Source: Pseudomonas sp. 7SR1 | GTDB lineage: Bacteria; Pseudomonadota; Gammaproteobacteria; Pseudomonadales; Pseudomonadaceae | Assembly (NCBI RefSeq): GCF_900156465.1 | Contig: NZ_LT707064.1 | Coordinates: forward strand, 711,001-775,000 | Length of the DNA: 64,000 bases | Reading direction: 5' to 3' | Shown: positions 7,874 through 17,242 of the stretch, in pieces | How positions within the stretch are numbered: position 1 is the first letter of the stretch | Layout of the letters: each line of letters opens with the position of its first letter | The notes under the pieces: model-generated | The model's database searches: none | Seen by the model: only the letters and a program-made list of their open reading frames with translations | Told to the model about the DNA's origin: nothing | Position numbers and translations under genes: made by a program

Positions 7874-8776
7874 ATGAGCACCCCCACGACCCTCGCGATC
7901 AATGACTACCTGCCACCCCCCAGCAGCCTGAGCCGAGTCCTTGGCAAGAGTTTTCGCCATCGTGGCTTTGCCATCGGCGCGGTGTTGTTGCTGATCATCT
8001 TCGCCGGTGCACTGTTCGCCCCGTGGCTGGCCCCCCACGACCCTTATGCGCAAGACGTGATGCTGCGCATGAAACCGCCGGTATGGATGGCCAACGGCAC
8101 CTGGGAGTACGTCCTCGGCACCGACAAGCTGGGCCGTGACTACCTGTCGCGATTGCTCTATGGCGCGCGGATTTCGCTGTTCATCGGCATCGCGGCGGCG
8201 TTGATTTCCGGCTTTATCGGCACCGTGATGGGGCTGTTGGCGGGTTACTACGGCGGCAAGCTCGATGCGTTCATCAGCTACCTGATCACCACGCGGCTGG
8301 CGATGCCGGTGGTGATGGTCGCGCTGGCCTCGGCCTCGCTGATGGGCGGCTCGCTGAAAGTGGTCATCGTGCTGCTGGGCTGCCTGTTATGGGATCGCTT
8401 CGCGGTGGTGGTCAGGGCTTCGGTGCAACAGATTCGCGATGCTGAATATGTGGCCTCTGCCCAGGCCCTTGGCTGCTCGACCCTGCGCATCCTGGTCAGC
8501 GAGATCCTGCCCAATCTGGTCGGTGCGCTGATCGTCGTCGCGACCCTGGAGATGGCCCACGCGATCCTGCTGGAGTCGGCCCTGTCGTTCCTCGGGGTTG
8601 GCGTGCAGCCGCCGACGCCGTCCTGGGGCCTGATGATCGCCGAAGGCAAGCCCTACATGTTCTTTTCCCCGTGGGTCATCGCCATTCCCGGCGTCGCCCT
8701 GATGATTCTGGTGCTGGGCATCAACCTGGTCGGCGACGGCCTGCGCGATCTGATCCTGCCCGACGGCCGCAACTGA
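7874..8776 (+). CDS. Peptide ABC transporter permease (DppC/OppC type)
   Basis: The 300-residue inner-membrane protein has the DppC layout: one N-terminal transmembrane segment (about 32-52), a periplasmic loop with LGTDKLGRDYLSRLLYGAR near residue 86, then five more segments. The permease loop has AEYVASAQALG near residue 191. A GGAGG lies 6 nt before the ATG, and the gene starts 9 nt after the previous stop. It forms the second half of the transport channel. Confidence 0.92.
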   Translation: MSTPTTLAINDYLPPPSSLSRVLGKSFRHRGFAIGAVLLLIIFAGALFAPWLAPHDPYAQDVMLRMKPPVWMANGTWEYVLGTDKLGRDYLSRLLYGARISLFIGIAAALISGFIGTVMGLLAGYYGGKLDAFISYLITTRLAMPVVMVALASASLMGGSLKVVIVLLGCLLWDRFAVVVRASVQQIRDAEYVASAQALGCSTLRILVSEILPNLVGALIVVATLEMAHAILLESALSFLGVGVQPPTPSWGLMIAEGKPYMFFSPWVIAIPGVALMILVLGINLVGDGLRDLILPDGRN

Positions 8777-8792
8777 TTAGAGGAGTCCGGAC

Positions 8793-9809
8793 ATGGCACT
8801 ACTGCATGTTGAAAACCTGCGCGTGGACATCCCCATGGGCAACAGCCCGACACCGGATGACATGCTGCATGCCGTGCGCGGTCTGGATTTCGAAGTCGAG
8901 CGCGGTGAAATGCTGTGTATCGTCGGCGAATCCGGCTGCGGTAAATCCCTGACCTCGCTGGCGCTGATGGACCTGCTGCCACGCAAGGCCAGACGCACCG
9001 CGTCCCGACTGACGCTGGACGGCATCGACATGCTGGGCCAGAGCGAGCGGCGCATGTGCGATCTGCGCGGCAACCGTCTGGCGATGATCTTCCAGGAACC
9101 GATGACCTCGCTGAACCCGGCCTACAGCATTGGCGACCAGCTCAGCGAAGTACTGACCCAGCATCGCAAGGTGTCACACAAGGATGCCCTGGCTCGCGCC
9201 GCGCAGATGCTGGAGAAAGTCGGTATCAGCAATGCCACCGAACGCTTGCGCCAGTATCCGCATCAACTGTCTGGCGGTTTGCGCCAGCGGGTGATCATCG
9301 CCATGGCATTGATGTGCGAGCCGGACCTGATCATCGCCGATGAACCCACCACGGCACTGGACGTGACCATCCAGGCGCAGATCCTGCGCTTGATCCGCGA
9401 TATCCAGAAGGAGTTCGGCCTGGCGGTGATTTTCATCACCCATGACCTGGGGCTGGTGGCCCGGATCGCCGATCGGGTCGCAGTGATGTATGCCGGGGAA
9501 ATCGTCGAAACCGCCCCCGCCCGGCAACTGTTCGAAAACCCACAGCATCCGTACACCCGTGGTCTGCTGACCAGTATTCCAATCCCCGGTCGGACCCGAC
9601 CGGGCGAGGCCCTGGGTTCGATTCCAGGCCTGGTGCCAAGCCTGGTGGGCGAGCAGCAAGGGTGCGCGTTCCGCAATCGTTGCGCCCAGGCGATAGCGGC
9701 CTGCGCGCAAGACATTCCCGAAGTCGAGCAGGACGGCCACATGGCGCGCTGCCTGTTCGCCGCACCGGCCCCGGCGCCGATTCGCCTTCAAGAGAGGGCT
9801 CGGTCATGA
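8793..9809 (+). CDS. Peptide ABC transporter ATP-binding protein (DppD/OppD type)
   Basis: This 338-residue cytoplasmic ATPase powers import. It has Walker A GESGCGKS near residue 47, the ABC signature LSGGLRQR near 156 and Walker [13 protein letters not shown] near 176. The C-terminal oligopeptide-transporter extension has cysteines in [16 protein letters not shown], a region that in relatives binds a 4Fe-4S cluster. GAGGAG precedes the ATG. Its stop overlaps the next ATPase start by 4 nt, so the two are translationally coupled and probably form a heterodimer. Confidence 0.93.
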   Translation: MALLHVENLRVDIPMGNSPTPDDMLHAVRGLDFEVERGEMLCIVGESGCGKSLTSLALMDLLPRKARRTASRLTLDGIDMLGQSERRMCDLRGNRLAMIFQEPMTSLNPAYSIGDQLSEVLTQHRKVSHKDALARAAQMLEKVGISNATERLRQYPHQLSGGLRQRVIIAMALMCEPDLIIADEPTTALDVTIQAQILRLIRDIQKEFGLAVIFITHDLGLVARIADRVAVMYAGEIVETAPARQLFENPQHPYTRGLLTSIPIPGRTRPGEALGSIPGLVPSLVGEQQGCAFRNRCAQAIAACAQDIPEVEQDGHMARCLFAAPAPAPIRLQERARS

Positions 9810-10795
9810 AAAAAGACATCGCATTGGAGCTGTGCGACATCCGTCGCGAATTCCGGATCAACAAGGGCTTGTTCAAACCCGCCGCCACTCTGAAGGCCGT
9901 CGATGGCGTTTCCCTGCGGCTGATGCGAGGCGAGACCCTTGGCCTGGTAGGCGAGTCCGGTTGCGGAAAAAGTACCCTGGCCAAGATGCTGCTGGGTCTG
10001 TTGCCACCCACCAGCGGCGATGTGCTGGTGGGTGGCAAGCACCTGGCGGCGACGGATCGCAAGGAAATGTCCCGGCACATCCAGCCGATATTCCAGGACC
10101 CATACTCCTCGCTGAACCCTCGCAAGACGCTGCGTGAAATCGTGACCCTGCCGCTGATCGTGCACGACATCGGCAGCCCCGCCGAGCGACGCAAGAAAAC
10201 CGAAGCGATGCTCGATGTGGTCGGCCTGCCCAAGCGGGTCATCGACAGCTATCCGAGCCAACTGTCCGGCGGCCAACGGCAACGGGTGGCCATTGCCCGG
10301 GCATTGATCATGCGCCCTGACGTGTTGATCTGCGACGAACCCACCTCGGCACTGGACGTTTCGGTGCAGGCGCAGATTCTCAACCTGCTGCAAGACCTCA
10401 AGCGCGAATTCGGCCTGACCTATCTTTTGATCAGCCATAACCTGGCGGTCATCGAACACCTCGCCGACCGGGTAGCGGTGATGTACCTGGGGCGTATCGT
10501 CGAGGAACGCACCCGCGAAGCGTTATTCGCCAAACCCGGCCACCCGTATACCCGCGCCTTGCTGGATTCGGTGCTCACGCCCGATCCGCGCCTGGGCATT
10601 CCCGAGATCGGCCTGGGCGGTTCCTTTCCCAATCCGATGTCACCGCCCTCCGGCTGCGCCTTCCATCCGCGCTGTCCGAGCTGCTTCGCCCCCTGCAAGA
10701 CGGCCTACCCGGCCAATGATCCGATTATCGGCGGCAACGTGCGTTGCCACCTTCACGACAGTCCCGCCCAAACCCTGGAGCTTGTCCACTCATGA
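9806..10795 (+). CDS. Peptide ABC transporter ATP-binding protein (DppF/OppF type)
   Basis: This 329-residue ATPase has Walker [10 protein letters not shown] near residue 52, signature LSGGQRQR near 153 and Walker [13 protein letters not shown] near 174. The C-terminal [14 protein letters not shown] segment is the cysteine-rich OppD/F extension. The start at 9806 overlaps the previous stop (ATGA), which argues against an upstream ATG at 9662. Its own stop overlaps the next gene in the same way. Confidence 0.93.
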   Translation: MKKDIALELCDIRREFRINKGLFKPAATLKAVDGVSLRLMRGETLGLVGESGCGKSTLAKMLLGLLPPTSGDVLVGGKHLAATDRKEMSRHIQPIFQDPYSSLNPRKTLREIVTLPLIVHDIGSPAERRKKTEAMLDVVGLPKRVIDSYPSQLSGGQRQRVAIARALIMRPDVLICDEPTSALDVSVQAQILNLLQDLKREFGLTYLLISHNLAVIEHLADRVAVMYLGRIVEERTREALFAKPGHPYTRALLDSVLTPDPRLGIPEIGLGGSFPNPMSPPSGCAFHPRCPSCFAPCKTAYPANDPIIGGNVRCHLHDSPAQTLELVHS

Positions 10796-12216
10796 GTCGT
10801 TCACTGGCCATCAGCAACACCACAGCGCAATTCGATAACGGCGCATTTTTCAACCTGCTCGAACGCAGCGTCGCCTTGCACACTGAAAGCCAGGCAGCGG
10901 ACAGCCAACCCGAGTTGTATCGCTATCTCCATGAGTTCATCACCCCGCATGTCGAGGCGATGGGCTTCAGCGTCGCCGTCTATGACAACCCGGTGGCAGG
11001 GCGCGGCCCGTTCATGATCGCCACGCGCATCGAGCAGCCGCAACTGCCGACCGTGCTCAGCTACGGCCACGGTGATGTGGTACGCGGCTATGAAGCGCAA
11101 TGGCGTGAAGGCCTGTCGCCGTGGCAGGTCATTGCCGAAGGCGATCGCTGGTACGGCCGCGGCACGGCGGATAACAAAGGCCAGCACCTGATCAACCTGA
11201 CCGCGCTGGAGCAAACCCTCAAGGCTCGCGACGGCAAGCTGGGGTTCAACGTCAAGCTGCTGCTGGAAATGGGCGAAGAAGAAGGCTCGCCGGGCTTGAA
11301 TGCATTCTGTGCCGCGCACAGCGAAGAGCTCGCCGCGGATATTTTCATCGCCTCGGACGGCCCGCGCCTGGCGGCGTCACGACCGACGATTTTTCTCGGC
11401 TCACGGGGGGTGTTCAACTTCGAGCTGGTGGTCAATCTGCGCGAAGGCGCTCATCACTCTGGCAACTGGGGCGGGTTGCTGGCCAACCCCGGGATCATCC
11501 TGGCCAATGCCATCGCGAGCATGGTGGATGAACACGGTCGGGTGAAAGTGGCGGGCCTGATGCCTGAATCACTGCCCGAGCCGGTTCGTCAGGCGCTGGC
11601 CGATATTGACGTCGGTGGCGGACCGGGCGATCCGGACATCGACGCCAACTGGGGCAACCCCGAGCTCTCCCTGAGCGAAAAGGTGTTCGGCTGGAACACC
11701 CTCGACGTCATCGCCTTCAAGACCGGCAACCCGGACGCCCCCGTACACGCGATCCCCGGCAAGGCCAACGCCCACTGCCACATCCGCTTTGTGGTGGACA
11801 GCGACTACACGACCTTCATCCCGGCGGTGCGTGCCCACCTGGATGCCCATGGTTTCAGCAATGTCGAGGTCAAGCAAAGCCACGTCGAGGTGATGCACGC
11901 CACTCGGCTGGACCCGCAAAGCCCATGGGTCGATTGGGCGCTGAGCTCCTTGGCCCAGACCACCGGCAAAAAACCCGCGCTGCTGCCCAACCTCGGCGGT
12001 TCGCTGCCCAACGATGTGTTCGCCGACGTGCTCGGCCTGCCCACCTTGTGGGTGCCGCATTCGTACCCGGCCTGCTCGCAGCATGCGCCGAACGAGCACT
12101 TGCTGGCACCGGTGGTCAAGGAAAGCCTGCAGATCATGGCGGGGTTGTTCTGGGACCTGGGCAACGATGCGGCACGCCTGACCCAGGCGCATCAGTTGCG
12201 GGAGCAAATGCAATGA
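10792..12216 (+). CDS. M20 family metallopeptidase, dipeptidase-like
   Basis: The 474-residue cytoplasmic zinc hydrolase has the M20 metal-site motifs: SYGHGDVVRG with the first histidine near residue 97, GRGTADNKG with the bridging aspartate near 130, and LLEMGEEEGSPG with the catalytic glutamate pair near 165. A dimerisation domain sits in the middle. The start at 10792 overlaps the ATPase stop (ATGA). Encoded with the importer and a second M20 enzyme, it probably cleaves the imported peptide or N-acyl amino acid. The exact substrate cannot be read from the sequence. Confidence 0.9.
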   Translation: MSRSLAISNTTAQFDNGAFFNLLERSVALHTESQAADSQPELYRYLHEFITPHVEAMGFSVAVYDNPVAGRGPFMIATRIEQPQLPTVLSYGHGDVVRGYEAQWREGLSPWQVIAEGDRWYGRGTADNKGQHLINLTALEQTLKARDGKLGFNVKLLLEMGEEEGSPGLNAFCAAHSEELAADIFIASDGPRLAASRPTIFLGSRGVFNFELVVNLREGAHHSGNWGGLLANPGIILANAIASMVDEHGRVKVAGLMPESLPEPVRQALADIDVGGGPGDPDIDANWGNPELSLSEKVFGWNTLDVIAFKTGNPDAPVHAIPGKANAHCHIRFVVDSDYTTFIPAVRAHLDAHGFSNVEVKQSHVEVMHATRLDPQSPWVDWALSSLAQTTGKKPALLPNLGGSLPNDVFADVLGLPTLWVPHSYPACSQHAPNEHLLAPVVKESLQIMAGLFWDLGNDAARLTQAHQLREQMQ

Positions 12217-13367
12217 GCGCCACGCCACAACAGGCGCTGGACTGGCTTGCCGACCAGCGCCAAGCCATGGAAACGCTGCTGCAGCGTATCGTCGACACCG
12301 ACTCCAACAGCTATGACAAGGCGGGGGTCGACGCCGTGGGCGCGCTGCTCGCGGCAGAGCTGGAGGCCGACGGCATCCTGCTCAAGCGCATGCCGGTGGA
12401 AGGCTTTGGCGACGTAATGCTCGCCGAAGTGCCAGGCGAACCTGGAAAGCCGGTGTTGCTGCTGGGCCATCGCGACACGGTGTTCCCCAAAGGCACCACC
12501 ACGGCGCGCGGCTACAGCTGCGATGGCAATCTCGCCTTTGGCCCCGGCGTCGCCGACATGAAAGGTGGCCTGGTGCTCAATTGCTTCGCCCTCAAGGCAC
12601 TCAAGCGTGCCGGCCCCTTGCCCTATCCGGTGCAGGTCCTGTACACCGGTGACGAAGAAATCGGCTCCGGCAGCGCCAGAACCCATATTGAAAACGCCGC
12701 CCGTGCCGCCCGCGCCGTGCTCAATACCGAACCCGGTCGGGCCAGCGGCAACGTGGTCAGCGCACGCAAAGGCGGTGCCACGCTGATCATCGAAGTCAGC
12801 GGCCGCGCGGCGCATGCCGGGGTCAACCATGCCGACGGCGCCAGCGCCATCGAGGCCCTGGCACGCAAGCTCGTCAAGCTCCATGCCTTGACCGACTACT
12901 CGGCAGGCATCACCACGAACGTCGGCTTGATATCCGGGGGAACGTCCAGCAACACCGTTGCTCCGAGCGCCTCGGCGCGGCTGGATGTGCGCTTCATCGA
13001 ACTCAAGCACTGGGACCGGATCCTTACCGCGATCCTGGCCATCGTCGCCGAAGAAGAACTGATCGGTACCCACGCCATCCTCAAGGAGGCGACAACCTTT
13101 CTGCCGATGGAGGCCCGTCACAGCGAACGGCTGTTGCAGATCTACCAACAAAAAGCCCTGGCGCTGGGTTTCAGCGTCGAAGGCGAATTCACCGGCGGTT
13201 GCGCCGACTCCGGATTCACCGCCAGCCTGGGCATCCCAACCCTGTGCGGCCTCGGCCCGGTGGGAGGCAAGGTCCACACCGATCGTGAATACCTGGAGCT
13301 GGATACGCTGGTGCCTCGCGCCCAGGCCTTGGTGGCGACCATCCTGGCTGTTGGCCAGAGCAGTTGA
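12213..13367 (+). CDS. M20 family metallopeptidase, carboxypeptidase G2-like
   Basis: The 384-residue protein has LGHRDTVFPKG near residue 88, GPGVADMKGG near 111 and YTGDEEIGSGSA near 145, the metal and catalytic motifs of the M20 glutamate carboxypeptidase (CPG2) group. No signal peptide is seen, unlike secreted CPG2, so it acts in the cytoplasm. It overlaps the preceding M20 gene by 4 nt (ATGA) and ends the operon. CPG2-type enzymes release C-terminal glutamate from acyl- or peptidyl-glutamates, which suggests the imported substrate carries an amino acid in amide linkage. Confidence 0.88.
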   Translation: MSATPQQALDWLADQRQAMETLLQRIVDTDSNSYDKAGVDAVGALLAAELEADGILLKRMPVEGFGDVMLAEVPGEPGKPVLLLGHRDTVFPKGTTTARGYSCDGNLAFGPGVADMKGGLVLNCFALKALKRAGPLPYPVQVLYTGDEEIGSGSARTHIENAARAARAVLNTEPGRASGNVVSARKGGATLIIEVSGRAAHAGVNHADGASAIEALARKLVKLHALTDYSAGITTNVGLISGGTSSNTVAPSASARLDVRFIELKHWDRILTAILAIVAEEELIGTHAILKEATTFLPMEARHSERLLQIYQQKALALGFSVEGEFTGGCADSGFTASLGIPTLCGLGPVGGKVHTDREYLELDTLVPRAQALVATILAVGQSS

Positions 13368-13443
13368 AATAACGGGGCGTCGAGATCAAGGTCCAAAGCA
13401 ACAAGAGCAGGACACACCTCCAACCTCCATATAGCTGAACCAC

Positions 13444-13473
13444 CGCCTTCGCGAGCAACCTCGCTCCCACAAG
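13444..13473. repeat. REP element
   Basis: CGCCTTCGCGAGCAACCTCG followed by CTCCCACAAG matches the Pseudomonas fluorescens-type REP core, an imperfect palindrome that folds into a hairpin. It lies between the convergent M20 and E1 genes and may help end both transcripts. Confidence 0.7.
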
Positions 13474-13486
13474 GGGCAAGCCAGCC

Positions 13487-16183
13487 TCAAGCGTCCCAAG
13501 GGGCCATGGCGTCAACGTCAATGGCGTAGCGCTCAATGGCCTCGGCACAGACGCCGGCCTGCAGCCTCCCCTCTTGCACCAGCGAGGTCAGCGCACTCAG
13601 GACGATCTGGTGCCGGTCCACTTCGAAGAACCTGCGCAGTTGGCTGCGGGTATCGCTGCGGCCAAACCCGTCGGTACCGAGCACCGTGTAATGGCCATCG
13701 AGATAACTGGCGATCAACTGGGGCAAGGCCCGTACGTAATCGGTACAGGCAATGATGGGCGCCGAGTCGTTAAGGCATTCCTGGACATGACTGCGCTTGG
13801 CAGGCTGTCCGGGATGCAGTCGATTCCAGCGCTCCACTTCCCGTGCATCACGTGCCAATTCGGTAAAGCTGGTCACGCTCCAGACCTGACTGTCGATCCC
13901 CCAATCGCTGGCCAGCAACTCGGCGGCGGCGATCACTTCGCCCAGGATGGCGCCGGAACCCAGCAACTGGACACGTCCACGCGCCCCCTCGACTTCTTGC
14001 CGGGCAAACCGATACATGCCCTGGATAATGGCCTGTTCGACACCTTCGGGAAGGCTGGGCTGCGGGTAGTTCTCGTTCATCAGGGTAACGTAGTAGAACT
14101 CGTCCACCTGGAGCTCCAGCATCTGGCGCATGCCGTGATCCAGGATCACCGCGAACTCGCCGGCGAATGCCGGATCGTAAGCCCGACAATTGGGAACCAT
14201 CGCCGCCATCAGGTGACTGTTGCCGTCCTGGTGCTGCAGGCCTTCGCCACCCAATGTCGTGCGGCCCGCGGTGGCACCGAGCAGGAACCCGCGGGCCCGT
14301 TGATCCGCCGCCGCCCAGATCAGGTCGCCGATGCGCTGGAAGCCGAACATCGAGTAGTAGATGTAGAACGGCAGCATTGGCAGGCCATGCACCGAGTAGC
14401 TGGTCGCGGCGGCGACCCAGGAGCTGATGGCGCCGGCCTCGCTGATGCCCTCTTCGAGAATCTGCCCGTCCAGGGCTTCTCGATAACTGAGGATCGAACC
14501 GATGTCCTCCGGCTCGTAACGTTGCCCCACGCTGGAGTAGATGCCGATCTGCTTGAACAGGCTGGCCATGCCGAAGGTACGCGCTTCATCCGCCACGATC
14601 GGTACGATGCGCGGCCCCAGTTGCTTGTCCCGGAGCAAGCCGCTGAGCATCCGCACGAAGGCCATGGTGGTGGACATTTCCTTGCCCTGGGCGGCGATGG
14701 CGAACCCGGCGTAATGCTCTACAGCGGGCACGGCCAATGACTCGCAGGCCGAAGGTCGTGCCGGCATGTAGCCGCCCAACGCCCGGCGACGTGCATGCAG
14801 GTAGCGCATTTCCGCGCTGTCGTCGCTCGGTTTGAAGAAGCTCAGGGAGGTGGCCTGCTCATCGGTCAATGGCAGGTTGAAACGGTTGCGGAACGCGATC
14901 AACGCCTCACTGTCGAGTTTCTTCTGCTGGTGTACGGTCATCTTGCCCTGTCCGGCGTCGCCCATGCCGAAGCCCTTCTTGGTCTGGGCCAGGATGACCG
15001 TCGGTTTCTTGCCCTCGAGCATCGCGCTTTGATACGCGGCAAAGATCTTCACCAGGTCATGACCACCGCGCTTGAGGCGGTCGATCTGCTCGTCGGTCAG
15101 GCCTTGGGCCAAGTCCGCCAGGGCTTCGTCCTGACCGAAGAAATGCTCACGGTTGAAGCGCCCATCCTTGGCCGCGAACGTCTGGAACTGGCCATCGACC
15201 GTGGCCGACAAGGCCCGGACCAACGCGCCGTCCTTGTCCCGGGCAAACAACCTGTCCCAGTCGGAGCCCCAGACCAGTTTGATCACGTTCCAGCCCGCAC
15301 CGCCGAACAACGCCTCGAGCTCGTCGATGATGCGACCGTTGCCACGCACCGGGCCGTCCAGGCGCTGGAGGTTGCAGTTGACCACCCAGACCAGGTTATC
15401 CAGCCCTTCGCGCGCCGCCAGGGTCAGCGCCGACATACTTTCCGGCTCATCCATTTCACCGTCGCCAAACACGCCCCAGACGGTACGCCCCGAGGTCTTT
15501 TGCAGGCCGCGGTGCTCCAGGTACCGCATGAAACGCGCCTGGTAGATCGAGCTGATCGGACCGATCCCCATGGAGCCCGTCGGGAACTGCCAGAAGTCCG
15601 GCATCAACCAGGGATGCGGATAACTCGACAACCCCCGGGCGCCATTGGCGCGTGCGCCGATCTCTTGTCGATAGTGCTGCAGATCCTTTTCTTCCAGGCG
15701 TCCCTCGAGGAACGCCCGGGCATAGACGCCTGGCGCCGAGTGCGGTTGGTAGAAGACCAGGTCACCGCCGTCGGTCGGGGTGCGCGCCTTGAAGAAATGG
15801 TTGAAGCCCACTTCGAACAGATCCGCCGCACTGGCATAACTGGCGATGTGTCCACCCAATTCGCCATAGGCGTGATTGGCCCGGGCAACCATCGCCAGGG
15901 CATTCCAGCGCATGATGGATGCCAGGCGTTCCTCGATCGCCAGGTCTCCGGGAAACACCGGTTGCCGCTCGACGCCGATGGTATTGATGTAGGCAGTGCC
16001 ATGGCTGGGCCGCCAGCCGATGTCCGCAGTGCTTGCCACGGCCAGCAGCATGTCGAGGATCTGTTTGGCCCGGTCCGTGCCGCCGTGGGCGGCGACCGAC
16101 AGCAAGGCCTCGCGCCACTCGGCCATTTCTTCATCCTCGACAGCCCGGGCCGGCCATTGGGCATGGGGATTGGACAGCTTCAT
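13487..16183 (-). CDS. aceE: Homodimeric 2-oxoacid dehydrogenase E1 (AceE family), probably for 2-oxobutyrate
   Basis: This 898-residue thiamine-diphosphate enzyme is of the homodimeric AceE type, about the length of housekeeping pyruvate dehydrogenase E1. The cofactor motif GDGEMDEPES lies near residue 232. It decarboxylates a 2-oxoacid and acylates an E2 lipoyl domain. No E2 (aceF) or E3 gene is adjacent, unlike the normal aceEF operon, so this is a paralogue that must borrow partners. AGGAG lies 6 nt before the ATG at 16183, which overlaps the upstream stop. The block includes ACC deaminase, which makes 2-oxobutyrate. A homologous E1 (MdeB) serves 2-oxobutyrate in P. putida, so that substrate is my best inference. 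The symbol denotes the family only. Confidence 0.85.
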   Translation of the reverse strand: MKLSNPHAQWPARAVEDEEMAEWREALLSVAAHGGTDRAKQILDMLLAVASTADIGWRPSHGTAYINTIGVERQPVFPGDLAIEERLASIMRWNALAMVARANHAYGELGGHIASYASAADLFEVGFNHFFKARTPTDGGDLVFYQPHSAPGVYARAFLEGRLEEKDLQHYRQEIGARANGARGLSSYPHPWLMPDFWQFPTGSMGIGPISSIYQARFMRYLEHRGLQKTSGRTVWGVFGDGEMDEPESMSALTLAAREGLDNLVWVVNCNLQRLDGPVRGNGRIIDELEALFGGAGWNVIKLVWGSDWDRLFARDKDGALVRALSATVDGQFQTFAAKDGRFNREHFFGQDEALADLAQGLTDEQIDRLKRGGHDLVKIFAAYQSAMLEGKKPTVILAQTKKGFGMGDAGQGKMTVHQQKKLDSEALIAFRNRFNLPLTDEQATSLSFFKPSDDSAEMRYLHARRRALGGYMPARPSACESLAVPAVEHYAGFAIAAQGKEMSTTMAFVRMLSGLLRDKQLGPRIVPIVADEARTFGMASLFKQIGIYSSVGQRYEPEDIGSILSYREALDGQILEEGISEAGAISSWVAAATSYSVHGLPMLPFYIYYSMFGFQRIGDLIWAAADQRARGFLLGATAGRTTLGGEGLQHQDGNSHLMAAMVPNCRAYDPAFAGEFAVILDHGMRQMLELQVDEFYYVTLMNENYPQPSLPEGVEQAIIQGMYRFARQEVEGARGRVQLLGSGAILGEVIAAAELLASDWGIDSQVWSVTSFTELARDAREVERWNRLHPGQPAKRSHVQECLNDSAPIIACTDYVRALPQLIASYLDGHYTVLGTDGFGRSDTRSQLRRFFEVDRHQIVLSALTSLVQEGRLQAGVCAEAIERYAIDVDAMAPWDA

Positions 16184-16602
16184 GGGCAACTCCTGCTGAT
16201 GTCGGGTATCGCTTCGAGGTGGCGCGAATGACTGCCTCGGGCGAGGTTTTTGACTTGCTCTACCGCCGCCATGATGGAGCGCTCGCTCGTCTCGTCTGGG
16301 GCGACCGGGTAGAGGCATGGCTGAGCGATGGAAAGGTCGTGCAAGACGTGCTCATCGAGTTCACCGAGCACCACGAAACGGTAGTCACGCTTGGCCACGT
16401 ACCCTTCGACGAGCTTGCCAGGCGCGGTGTTCACCGTATCGACATGGATCAGCGCCACATTGTCGAAACAGCTGAACCCCTGATGGATCAAGTCAATGTG
16501 ATCGCTATCGAGTCCGCTCACGATGACCACGATACGCGTACGACTGGAAGGCTCGCGCATCCATCTCATTGCGTGGATGCGCGCATGGGCGGTTCGGCTC
16601 AT
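16180..16602 (-). CDS. Uncharacterised protein (paralogue of the next gene upstream)
   Basis: I do not recognise this 140-residue protein. It has no signal peptide or membrane helix. After a basic N-terminus comes WMREPSSRTRIVVIVSGLD, then alternating strand and helix segments, and an amphipathic C-terminal helix (MAAVEQVKNLAR). Its stop overlaps the E1 start (ATGA), so the two are translationally coupled. The 152-residue protein encoded just upstream has the same W(M/I)(R/K)EPS start to its core, a similar VVIV strand and a similar C-terminal helix, so they look like diverged duplicates. The start at 16602 has only a weak AAGG upstream. Confidence 0.65.
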   Translation of the reverse strand: MSRTAHARIHAMRWMREPSSRTRIVVIVSGLDSDHIDLIHQGFSCFDNVALIHVDTVNTAPGKLVEGYVAKRDYRFVVLGELDEHVLHDLSIAQPCLYPVAPDETSERSIMAAVEQVKNLARGSHSRHLEAIPDISRSCP

Positions 16603-16648
16603 AAGCGTTGCCTTACTGGTTTGCACAGGCGAATTGACGAGGGCTGGG

Positions 16649-17107
16649 TTAAATGACGCCGCGCGCCTGCAGCACGCTTTTGGCCAGACGCCGGGTCGCC
16701 GATAACACCTCTTCCACCTGTCGATCCATCGCCGCAGTGGATGAAGCGATTGTTCCAAGTTCGACGACGCGCAGCGGATGGCCGCAGACCGATCCCAGCC
16801 AGGTCAGGCCTGGCACCGTGCCGACTTCCAGCAGAAAGCTGTCGTGGGGAACGCCGCGCAACAGTTGGCTGGCATAACACGCGTCGCCTCCGGCAGACGG
16901 CTGCGCACTGGACCCGACCCGCAACCAGTCGACCTTCAGCGCCTCCGACTGCTGGACGGCCAGGTAGGCCACCTGGTCCCAGTCATCTATCGTCACGTGC
17001 AGCTTGTCGATCATGTACTTGGGCAACGCGGCGCTGGTCACGATGACCACTCCGGCATCCGCCGAAGGTTCCTTGATCCAGACTGCGGATTGCGATATCG
17101 CATGCAT
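16649..17107 (-). CDS. Uncharacterised protein (paralogue of the next gene downstream)
   Basis: This 152-residue protein of unknown function has a core beginning VWIKEPSADAGVVIVTS and a C-terminal helix MDRQVEEVLSATRRLAK. It contains two cysteines (about 80 and 108) and no signal peptide. GGGAG precedes the ATG at 17107; an upstream in-frame ATG at 17188 would lie in REP-like sequence and is less likely. It sits between acdS and the E1 gene on the same strand. Pairing with its paralogue suggests a hetero-oligomer, possibly an accessory or regulatory factor for this pathway; that is a guess. Confidence 0.65.
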   Translation of the reverse strand: MHAISQSAVWIKEPSADAGVVIVTSAALPKYMIDKLHVTIDDWDQVAYLAVQQSEALKVDWLRVGSSAQPSAGGDACYASQLLRGVPHDSFLLEVGTVPGLTWLGSVCGHPLRVVELGTIASSTAAMDRQVEEVLSATRRLAKSVLQARGVI

Positions 17108-17198
17108 GGCGGTACTCCCGGCGGTTGGGTTGCAGCGGCTCGCTCCGAGCGACGATCCGGCGATGAGGCCGTGACATTCAACATGCATGCCGACTGCC

Positions 17199-17232
17199 CC
17201 ACCGCCTCGTGAGCAAGCGCTCGCCTACAGGT
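17199..17232. repeat. REP element variant
   Basis: CACCGCCTCGTGAGCAAGCG followed by CTCGCCTACAGGT is a REP-type imperfect palindrome in the 135-bp gap between acdS and the uncharacterised pair. It may reduce transcription from acdS into the downstream genes. Confidence 0.6.
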
Positions 17233-17242
17233 CTGGTGTGAA

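Noticed and set aside
13487..16183. Housekeeping pyruvate dehydrogenase locus
   Set aside because: No aceF follows or precedes it and it is coupled to unknown genes in an acdS block, so it is more likely a paralogue.
14795..16231. 478-codon open frame opposite the E1 gene
   Set aside because: No ribosome binding site or motif, and it lies fully inside a well-supported 898-residue gene.
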